From positions 11,046,001 through 11,110,000 of the forward strand of contig NC_062236.1 of assembly GCF_905475465.1 (NCBI RefSeq): 64,000 nt of DNA. The letters run 5' to 3'. How positions within the stretch are numbered: position 1 is the first letter of the stretch; each line of letters begins with the position of its first letter. The DNA comes from Pieris napi (Eukaryota > Arthropoda > Insecta > Lepidoptera > Pieridae). The notes below the pieces were generated by a model. That model searched no databases. It saw only the letters and a list, made by a program, of their open reading frames with translations, and was not told the origin of the DNA. Below, piece by piece: positions 12,201-24,100 of this stretch. A program made the position numbers and the translations under genes.

Positions 12201-15075
12201 GGGTCGCCACCCTTGTCCCACGGCCGCCATCTTGGAAAAAGGGGTCCAAAAACCACGTTTTTGGCTATATCTCCTAAACTATCCATCCTACATTTAACTT
12301 GTAAAGACACATTTTGTAGCAAATCGCTGTGCCTACAATAATATGTTTATGTAACTTTTTATCATAAATCCAAAATTTAAAAAGTTATAAGTAAAAAAAG
12401 TGAAAATATTTTCTATTTCTAAAGTTGACTAGTTTCGTCAATGCTCATGACAAGCCGATCAAAACAGCAGTTTTACCTTACTTTTAAGATCTCTCGTTTA
12501 TTTTAAACAAATTTTCCAAATATATTTTTTTTTATTTCTTTTTTATTCCTACAATTTTACTTATTGGTATTCCTAGTAGGCCTATTCCACAGACAACTTG
12601 CTGATATGGTAATCTTCGACATAATTATATTATTAATCAGTTATTAGAATGGTAGCTAGCTATCACTTTTTTATTTATAACTTTTTGAATTTTGGATTTA
12701 TGATAAAAAGTTACATGGACATAATCGTAGACACAGCGATTTGCTACAAAATGTGTCTTTGCAAGTTTTATGTACGATGGATAGTTCAGGAGATATAGCC
12801 AAAAACATGGTTTTTGGACCCCTTTATCCAAGATGGCGGCCGGGGGACAAGCACGCCAACCCCACAAACTTGGAGTTAAGCTTGTATTGACCCCCCCTAC
12901 ATGTTCCATAAATAAAATTGCGTCCTCTAAAAAACGCAACCCCAAATGTAACTTTTCAATGGACTAGAATGAAAGAGGATACTATAGCAACACAACAAAT
13001 ACAAATCATTTCTCCTTATAATACTAATATCACTAAAATTTGTACGATTAATTCGAGTGTTTACAGAGTAAGCAAGTTTGATATTTAGTAACATTTCTTC
13101 ACTAGCATTCAAATGTCAATAAGCAGTCGACTGTTGAAGACAGACAAAACAATAAGCTGACGACAGAACAACGCACACACCGGCCTTCATTTCCTAGAAC
13201 GATAAACACTATTGTTGTTTTTGCATGTATCTAGACGACATCATTGTTTTCAAAGTAATTTTACATTTATGAATTGTTAATATCGATTAAGATCTGAGTG
13301 GTGGAGATTGAATGAAAAATTATTATAAACACACCTTCACATTCCCACACATACCTCAACCAAAAAATATTATTACGATTATTCGTTGTCAATCGAAAAC
13401 AACGGTTTTCTTCGAATGTTGATGTTTTGGACCTTTGCTCTTGAAAGCCTGGAAGTGGTCGCTTTAAAGATTTATTAGCCTGGTATTTTGACGAACAGAC
13501 ATAATTTAATAATCAGACATTATTTGAACAGTCTGTGGGTGTTTTCATTTAACCATTTCATTGACTAATCTCAATATACTCTATGATGAAGCAACACACT
13601 TTGAGTCGTCAATGTTTTGCGTGATCTGTTACATATAGTTGCCAAGAGGAAATGTTTTAGTTCCTGTATCATCCCAATGAAAAAGTACTTTTTTTGTAAA
13701 GTATAAAGTTTTTATTGTTTTAATAATGGTTATATTCTCAAGATCGGAAGTTAAATCACTAAGAATAAAAATAATTGTGATCGTTTTATATTTATTGAAG
13801 ACAATAAATCATTTTGCTTCGAGTATCAAGTGCACTTGGCACAGCACCAAGGTTTGTCCTTCACCTTCCTACGTTTTCGCTTTTAGTCACGCTTAACAAA
13901 TTATTTTGGTCTTTCAAAACACGGAATTGTACAATTAATATAAGAAACTTCAAAAAACTAAACTCAAAATTTAACAATTTCAAGGCTACGTGTAAATTTT
14001 TCTTCTATAGGCCTGCAATTTTCGAAATTATAGGAGTTTTGAACTCTGCCTGGAGTTGGAGTTATTTTAGTAGGAACGCGGACTCTACAATAAGTTATAA
14101 ACTTTAAGTTTGAAATTTAATACTAAGAAATTCCGCACAATTTTCTCATCTAGGTATATACGTAGATGACAAGGCTGAGTTACGAAGTTGTTGATGAGAA
14201 AAATAATTATGTGTATTCCATAAACAAATGCGGTATTATAAATGAATGGTTTTTACATAAGCAGTGTTGGCTTAGTGGCTTCAGCGTGCGGTCATAGGTT
14301 TGACCTCGGGGATGGCTGTGCACCAATACACTTTCTATGTGCGTATTTAACGTTCGCTCGAACGGTGAATATAAACATCCTGAGGAAACCGAGGTGTAGA
14401 CCCAAAAAGTCGACGGCGTGTGTCAGGCTCAAGAGGCTCATCACCTACTTGCCTATTAGATTGAAAAATTATTATGAAACACATAAAGAAATCTGAGGAG
14501 CCAGACCTAAAGAGGGTTGTAGCGCCACTGATTTATTTTTATTTTATATTTTTTAACATAAAAATAATAAGTTGCACTCGGTCAACTACCAGCTTTTGGA
14601 GCACTAATGCTTACAATTCGTATGTACCATAAGACACAACTTTCTACAACTAGTTTCATCATAGGACGTCAAGGCAGAATAGGAAATCCCACTCGTATCA
14701 CTTCGACGTCCAACATTCCACAACGGAGAGTTTTTTAAGGCAGTTTCTGGCGCGCATCACCAATATATAGATCCAGCTGCCCACTGAAATATCTCCGAAC
14801 TCGACTTAGGGTCCTTCAAGAAAAGAGTGTACCAATTATTAAAAGTGTCCTATCATTAAACATTAGGTGAGCCTCCTCCCCGTTTGCCCCCTGTTCTATA
14901 AAAAAGAAGTTGGCAGGTATCTTCAATAGGACTTACAGTAATTCAAGAAAAAAGGGTCACTACAAACTTGTAAGCTAACATGCATTTGTGTTCATGGACG
15001 GCGGCGATTTTCACTTTACATCAGTCTTCAGCATTTTTTAAATCTACTCTCTTTTAGTTTATCTATATATATATA

Positions 15076-15109
<34 letters not shown>

Positions 15110-18100
15110 AAAGTCGTGTTTGTTACAACACTTATAATTCGAGAACGGCTGGACCGATGTTAGTTATATCTTTTAAAGTGGATTCTTCTCAACTCCGAAT
15201 AGCAGAATAAGTACAAAAATATCGGATAAGTTATCGAATAACAATAAATAAGTAAATTAATTTTACGAATGCAAACAGCATGTGGTGCCATCCGTTGACA
15301 AAACTACGCATCATTTTTACGTCGAATTCGTGGCAGTTCAAGAAATTCCGATCTTGAGATGAATGAGGAGATGCATGATTTGATCTTGATCGAAGTTACC
15401 TCATCAAAAAATGTTGTATATCAGAAAGTGCTTTAACATGCAGTAACGCAATATTGGCGCTCGAGAGAAGAGGCCTAATGTGTAAAACTGCCATTCTTCT
15501 TTCGCAATGGCACGCAATAAAACATTTCTATATTTGCAAAAAGAATTTGTATTAATGTTAACCTTAATGAAATCCTAAGTCTAACTAAAGTTAACACGAT
15601 ATTATTAGACTGTAAGGTGGAACAAAGTGCGCCGGGTCAGCTAGTTTGAAATAAAAAAGGCAACAAGATTGTATGAATAATAATAATAACTGTTTATAAT
15701 TTAAACTAACGCAATTGTTATATGATGTATGTATTGTTGTAAGATAAATATACAGTAGTTGTCTATCTTAATAGAGTTCAATCTAGTCTGAATAAAGTCT
15801 AGACACTTGGGTCTCGGTGTGATTGTGTAACGTCTTCCGCATCGCGCTTAATACCTCTTTGATATGAAGACAAAACACTTTTATGTTGAGCTTTGGAATT
15901 TAATAGACAAGTATTTCGACAGTTTAAAGTCATTTGTGTAATATTAATTAGAATATAATGATAAAATATATTTAATTAATAATTAAAAACTAATTATAAA
16001 TAACACGGGACAACACCATGTACAGAGGCTGGTTCAGCGTAGAGAAATCAGTCAGCCACACAGTACTAGAATGCGAGGCTGAGGCTAAACAAGTACAGAA
16101 ATCCTCGGAGCAGTGAGGTCGCTCCATGAAGTCTGCGAAGTGCCCAGGAGACTTCTGTGCTTCTGGGAGGAGCAAGGCTGGCTTAGTTGGCCAGGACTTT
16201 ACGCACAACGGACCTTGTGAGAGTCTTAAGTGCGGAAACTGAGTCCAGCAACCATACCATAATTAATAACTGAACAGTTTTCCTAGGCATCGAGTTGGTC
16301 GTGCATTTACGGATTTAGTTGGGCTTAGATTTGACTATGAGAAAGTCATAGGTAATTTTTAAGCATCTTCAATTTTACTTACTTGGATTGAAGCTTCGCG
16401 ATTAACATAAGTTATCAATCATATTTCAATATAAGGTAATGTTTTTAAATACATATCGTTTAGTCAACCTATAAAGTTATTTTGAAATCTTTACAGTGTA
16501 TACAGTAAAGAATGAGGAAGGGCATTCATCACCCGATGACACGTTGCCCCAATTAGGTTTGTAATTGTGAAACTGCTGATAATGAGGTTAATGCACTGTG
16601 GTCTTGAGACACGCCGTCTCCCTTAACGTAACAGATCCATTGTGTTGTTAAGTGCGTTCGGTTAAAAACCTAACATAAACACGTAAGTTTTATTGACCTC
16701 AAAGGAGGTTCTAGGTATTTGGAGGGTCATAGGTTAGTCAAATATTTTATCGGTAAAACACCACCTTACCATGCTTTTCTATTTCATTGTCGTACTACTC
16801 TGCGATTTTTTTATACAGTATATGTAAGGTACGGGAAATGGGAACACATTACCAACTAAGCTATGGAAGTTACTTTACGTAAGCACTTCGAGATGCCAAA
16901 GTTTATCATAGTCATTAGGTTATCGTCACTCCCTTCGAATGAAATTCCCCGGCAAAATCGTTATCTGTTTAAAAAATAATAAGGAATTTGTAAGGCAGTT
17001 TATTAGGGTGGGTCACTCTAGTTAGGAAAAAAATAAAAGTTGATGAATCAAATTCTAATAGTAATATTATGTTGTAGTGTACTATAAAAAGTATGTTTAG
17101 CTAAAAAACGGATAATAAAACATACATCTTCAGCCCGCGCATGAGCTTCAAAGTTATTAGTTTTTGAGAAAAACATGTATTACTAAATACGATAGTTCTT
17201 TATTAGAAATTACTTAAAATACTATTGAAATATTACAAATATTTAGTGAAAGACATATATATTCACGTTTAAAACAAAACACTTAAACAAATTCACATAA
17301 AGGTTATCAAAAAATTATTTATTTTTATAGAAAAATCCCGCCTACTATTGAATTTCGCCATAACTTTCCTTGAAGTGAGTTTCACTTCCGATCACATGCC
17401 GACATTGCAGCTTCTGTCACTATCTTTACACTTGGTTCAACCGCTAGTATATGGAAAGGTAGCCTAATAACCAACATCCTTTCGTCACCTTTTTCTCCAT
17501 TATCTGAATAAGTTCGTCATTAGTTTGATTTCTTAGAAAAGGTGGATGAAAGTTGGTTTCTGGCCAGTTTATTCGATCAATGTAATATTTAGCATCAAAA
17601 TTAAGCTTAGGAACTTCAAAAGTGAGTGGTAGTTTTCCCGTTGTAGATGAACTACTTTTAGAATTCTTCTAGCTGCAAGTTCTCTCATATGCTTTTCTTT
17701 ATCTGTTAACATCGCTAATAGTAGATTTTTAGGGTGGGCAAATATGTGTTTCTGTGAATAATAGGATCTAGGACTGCTTTTAATGCACTTGATAAAAATC
17801 GCGAACATTTAATCAATGTCCTGAGGTGCCGTGATCCGCCTTTGTATGATGAGTGTGTCTTTATTTGGAACCACTCGGGGGCATATACTTTTTCAATGTA
17901 TTGGGCCAAAATTATAAAATTAGTTGATGGCGTTGGTGTAGAAATGTAAAGCCGCAAGATCCGGTTTGCCTTAGTCAACCAACGAGCATGTGATATTTAT
18001 CCAGGTGATTTATTTGCTAAGTTCTTCCAGTAATTACTGCTAAGGTAATTTCATACAAATACTTTTGGTCTGTGCTTAAGTCATCAGGTTTTGACCTGGT

Positions 18101-21100
18101 ATTGACTCCAATTTAACTACAGCTTGCGTTTCACACTTATCCAGCAACATACCAATAGGAACATTGTACGTAGATAGGCCAGAAGTTTTACCATACATAT
18201 AATCAAACAAATGCCTCAAGGGCAGTTCATTTCAATGCAGCAAGCAAATTATCCATTGCAAAGGTCTCTGAAGTCTTTTTTCAAATAGCCTTTTGACACT
18301 ACTAAATTTACCTGTATTTGTTACTGTTCCATCGCATCCAATAGCCAGGAGGTCAACAGTACTTATATTTTTGGCGAAAAGAAAAGCGTTTATTGATACC
18401 TCAATGGCCTTTGCAGTTCCTTGTAATGCTTTCAGGAGCTGAATGACTGTTGTATGCAAGGCTACAGGGATTGATGCCTTTTCTCCTTCAATTTTCTGAG
18501 TTATAATTTCTGTAATTTCGGAAAACGCAGGCTCTTATTTACTGCTATTTTTAATTTTCTGTAGTCTATCCACTCGTAACATTTCATGACATCCTGGTAT
18601 ATTGATAACACGATTTCTTTTATATCTTCTATAGTTCTTAATATATATAGGGCACTTGTAAAACTGTCTATTATTTGACATGATAGAAAAATTTGATTTC
18701 CAAGTTCTTAAGCAAAAATACATAGTTTACAATTTCGCAACATTTCACTAGAAACTAGCCACATTGATACATGAATTCTCTGAATGTACTTACCTCAAAA
18801 AATCTTCTTTTAATAAATAACACAGTTTATATAAGAAAAGTAATGTGTATTTTAATGGAATACTTATTAAAACATTAAACTATACCCAACGTCAAACGTG
18901 TAACTTAAGGTGTAAAAGTGAGTACCTGAGCTATTTTTTTCAAAACTTCGAGGCCGTTGCGCGGGCTGTTCCACTTAAAATAATTAAATAATATTTTAAA
19001 GGGTTTATAACAATACCTAACTACAACATATTTTCGCTATTAGAAATCGATTACTTAAAAAAAAAAAATTGACCCACCCTACAGTTTATGCTTCATGGCC
19101 GGGATCTGTATGATGTTGATTTTCAGACTTTCTATGATACAATCCCTTCATCGCTGTACCTTATAAAGGTGCTGCTAATACGATATTAAGAGAAAATATA
19201 TGTTATTATGGAATATAAAATACATGTATCACTTATTCCACGTCATTAAATTGGAATCGGTAGACATCCCTCCTCATCGGCAAAGCTTAGCTGCTATAGA
19301 TAAGAAGAATTAATGTACTTTATTATATTAAAGTATAAAAGTTCATTGTAGGTAGAAGGCCTTGACAGATTTTTTTAGCCAAGTTTTACTCTAAGGAACT
19401 ATTAAATTTTACTAATTTTCAGTGGAATTTATGATGTTACTACAAGGTTATTGTGAGAACATGTGTTAATTATATATTAATTAACCTATAATTAAACTGA
19501 CGTAAACATGATAATTAACTTTCATTATATCGCAATTAATAATTGATCAACAAAGAAATTATAATAATATTTACGTGTTTCGTGACGCTCACGTTTTTTA
19601 TTTTATGAAACAATGTTTTAAACATACAATGTGTCTCCGGTTACGGTGTGGTTATATGTAACAATAGTTTACTGCATTTGACGGTATTGAAATCAAGGAA
19701 TTCTGTTTTTCAAAGAACTATATGCCAATACTTGTGGCTCGTGTAGGTTATAGTTAAAGCTTATTTTTATTTATATTAGGCAGTTTTTGCCGCGCACCAT
19801 CACTATGTCAAAAAGCGTACCAATTCTTTAAAGCGCACTCGCGAACCTTCTGGCATTGAGAGTGTCCATGGGCGGTTAACATCAGGTGAGACTCCTGCCC
19901 ATTTGCCTACATAAAAAAGCGCCGTTTTCCCGAATGTTAGACAAAGATGGACGGACCACCACAGATCTCCACTTGCAACGGTCCGGTTTGCTTCATCCAC
20001 TTCAATGACATTCACCACGCATGATTATGGGTACCTACTTTTAACTTATCCCTTCTCCAGTACCTCCTGGAGTTGGTCCACGTTAATAGAGGCCTATCAA
20101 ACCTAAAGGCCTACCCAAAACGACTTTACCATCCACAGTTGCCTAGTATATACTACTTGTTAACCGCTTAATATTTTAAAGTTAATGTTTATAATTGTTG
20201 TATTCAATTCGAAATATCACTTACTTTGGTCTAAATACATTCGAGAGTTGTACTCTTAATGATAACACACTTGGCGGTATACGCGAAAGCCCTCGGTTCG
20301 ATTGTTGAAAAAAGAATTTAGGCAGATTGCTTCGCCTGTTATCTAATAATTTAATGATAATTATGGGACGTAACAAACGTGTATATAAATGTATCTGTAT
20401 TAATTGTATGAAAACGAATATACATTCGCAATGCAAGACATTAAAGTGCACTCATTAATTCCTGTGCAGCAGGAGCGTAAACTTGACCTAGTTTACTTAC
20501 TACACTACCTACTCGGTTTAGGGAAATAGTTGAATCTTGCTTTTATACTGAAATAATTATATTGTATGTACTAGCTGTACCGGCTAACGTTTGTTTTTCC
20601 ATGTAAATTATTTCTAGGAAACATTTTTTTAGTTCAATGAAAATAACTATCTACAATAATAAAAAATAGGGGTCGATCGAAGAGGGATGAACATTAGGGG
20701 TTGTATGTATTTTTGTCTGTTGTATCATAAAAAAATAAAAACATGTTTTTTTTTGGGGTGGACACCCCTTATCACTTAGGGGTTTGAAAGATAGATAATA
20801 GCCGATTCTTATACTTACTTAATATGCATTAAAAAATTCATAATAATCGGTCGAACCGTTTCGGACGACTATGGGAACGAAAATTGTGACACGAAAATTT
20901 TATATATTAGATTATATTAAGACGTTTAAAAAACTTTAACATCTGCGTATCCAACGAATTATATGTCATATTACTTTTTTCGTATAATTTTGGTTAGAAT
21001 TATGATCAGAGGTTATAATATTGGTTAGCTCAGTAAAGTAATGAACCTATAATTGGGATATCACAATTCGGTAGGAATTACCTAAGCCTGAATTTTAGTG

Positions 21101-24100
21101 AAATGGTATTTTTAATTCAGGGTCTCTGAAGTCGTATTTGCGGGTACATATGCTGCTCTTATTCTGGGGATTTGTGGAGGGAAACTGGTATTTACCGGCG
21201 TGCGCTGAAATTATCGAAAGAGACTAAAAACCTTATGGGTTAAATGTATTTAAAAGATAGTGGAGGTGAATAACTTTCATTCGATATTATCAACGGGATG
21301 TACCCAAACAGAATTTAATGTCTTCGATTAGCTTCGTTACTTTAGATTGATTAAATGGTTTTTGTTTGGTTAAATTTATTTATTTATTTGAAAGAAAACT
21401 TTGCAATGTAGTTAATTATCACAATTTCATAAATATTTAATTTAACGACGTGACGCAAATAAGGCAGACATTTGAAAATGGATTCTGTTAACCATGTTTC
21501 GTAAAATGAAAACTTATTTATTTTTATATCTGCACTTCAACGAAGACTTTTGACCTTTGAACCACTTATAATTAAGGTACAGATACCGGCAAACTTCTTG
21601 AGCATTAAACAATGTTCAAGATGTTTGCCAGTATCTGTAATTTCTATTATAAAGATCAGACTAACGACAAACTTATTTAAAAAAGAAGAAAAATCCAATT
21701 AAAGATTTGTGTTGTATTATTTTTGTTTTGAATATAATAAATTTTTAGTCTCACATTATTGTATTCCAAGCTTCCGGAAGGTTCTTTGTAGTGTTCGCTT
21801 CAATCATGTTATGTTCGCGTTCTTTCAAACAACATTAATAATGATGAAATATAGATACTTAGCTAACATCAAAAGCCACATCGTTTGTGTGCTTAAGCAT
21901 TTCCGATTAATTTCGTTTCGGGACTTGTTTACGAATTTATCTTTAGCTTAAGAGGGATAAATTTAAGCTGGGGTTTTTCAATATAAGCAATATTGGCCTA
22001 GTGGCTTCAGCGTGCGATTCTCATCCCTGAGGGCCTAGGTTTTATCCCCGGCTGTGCACCAATGGACTTCCTTTCTATTTGCGCATTTAATACCTACTCG
22101 CTCGAACGGTGATGGAAAACATCGTGAGGAAGCCGGCCTTAGATCCCAAAAGTCGACGGCGTGTGTGAGGCACAGCAGGCTGACCACCTGACAAATGATC
22201 ATGAAACAGATACAGACATTTGAGGCCCAGACCTAAAAAGGTTGTAGCGCCACTGATTATTAAATTCTTGTTATTACATGAGATATCTATGTGAAAGAAG
22301 TCGCGAGAGTAACTTTTGAATTATTTATGAATGGACTGATCAACTCATTAATGTTGAATCGGAGATATTATCAGTTCCTTTCTAATTAATAAACAAGAAA
22401 CTAAATTGGTATATTTCGTATAGTTAATACAATATAATAATCTCTTATAGTCAGTACATAAAATCTAAAGAACCCGTACAATTGTCTTTATGGCGTGTGT
22501 CAGGCTGATCACCTACTTGCCTATTAGATTGAAAAATGATCATGAAACAGATTCAGAAGTCTGAGGCCTAGCTAAAGAGGTTGTAGCGCCACTGTTTTTA
22601 TAAATTAAAGTAGATATCTGATTTCTACTGTACACTATCGCGGCAAAGTAGCCCATAATAAATACCTAAAGCGAGCAAGCTTCGGTCGGCTTAATAGTAA
22701 TGTACGTACAACGTATTAGTAACTAGTTGTGCACACGGCGACTCTACGATCCATTTCCGCATTGGAGCCGGAATGCAATGCCTTCCGCTGTGACGTGAGA
22801 GCAGACCATTTGCTATACCGCTAGCTAACGTTGTACTAATTGTGTAATTCACACCTATAGTACCTACTTAAGTAATTAACGGCAACACTATTTATGGAAA
22901 AATTAAAATAAAATATGTTTATTATGAAATATAAGATACAGGTATCATTTATTCCACGTCATTAAATTTGTATAGGTAGACATCCCTACTCATCAGCAAA
23001 GAAGACAGAGGGCGTAAATCGAGAGAAAAAGCAGGCGTAAAAAACTCTCGGTACTCTTTTAAAATATCAAATCATCATACAAAATGACTATGTCAAACAA
23101 CACTCATTTTAACAGTGTTTAAAAAAATATATTTATGGGACATAGAACTTGGATAATAATGTGGGGCACCTACGACCTAAAGCAATGTTATATATATGAA
23201 ATATTAGTATTTTACATACAAACTATATATATCAATTTTATAAGACGCAAAATTGTGTTTACTAGCTAAGACTTCCCTCAAAGACGGTCGTGGACTTTGA
23301 ACCGAGAATATTTCAAAAGTTTAGTTTAGTTCCTGGCCAGTTTAGTTGAATAGCATTTTTATATTCGTTTTGGAAAATTCTAATTACAACAAACACTAAT
23401 AAAATGTTAGTTAACGAAAAGTATGTATGTATCTGTAAAATATGTAGCACAAATACATAGAAATGTATGTATACATAGGTTTAAGTTATGTGTGAATTTT
23501 AATAAACAAATGAATGAAGTCTTTTGGGACTACTAGGTAATTCAGTGCCATTGGCCCTCGTAAAACAAAAGGCTAAGTAATTGTTAATTCGAGCACGTAG
23601 CAGGCACGTGCTAAACAGATATAGATAGAGTATGTTAATAGTTTATTATACAACATTATTTAGGTTAGGGGCACACTTTTGGCGGGCCTTTTAGCGTCTA
23701 GTGCTGAGAGACTTTTATTTATTAATTTAAAGCCTTTATTGTATCTAAAAATATTATATAATTAAGCCTTTACAAAATCCACGGAAAACCTTTTGCTATC
23801 CTTTAATCCTCTCTAAGCATACGCTTAAATCATAGTATAATATCCTTCACAAATAGGTCGCTCTCCGGCGAAGATTCGAGAAAACTCAGCTGCCGGGAAT
23901 GGGATTAAAGTCTTGCGAGGGTTGGCGAGAAAATCAAGTGTTCTCCAAGAACTTGGTTTCTTTGAGCCTAGTGGTATGTGCGACGGCGAAGTCTAAGGTG
24001 GTTTGCGATACCAAGGGCCAGAACCAGTCGGCTGCACAGACCCCTGTTAAAAAAGACGTTGTGCTTACTAAATGCTGTCTTTGACACTATCGACATCATT

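Noticed and set aside
12637..12945. 102-codon open frame on the - strand
   Set aside because: Lies in the right arm of the foldback element; its left-arm counterpart is also a chance frame.
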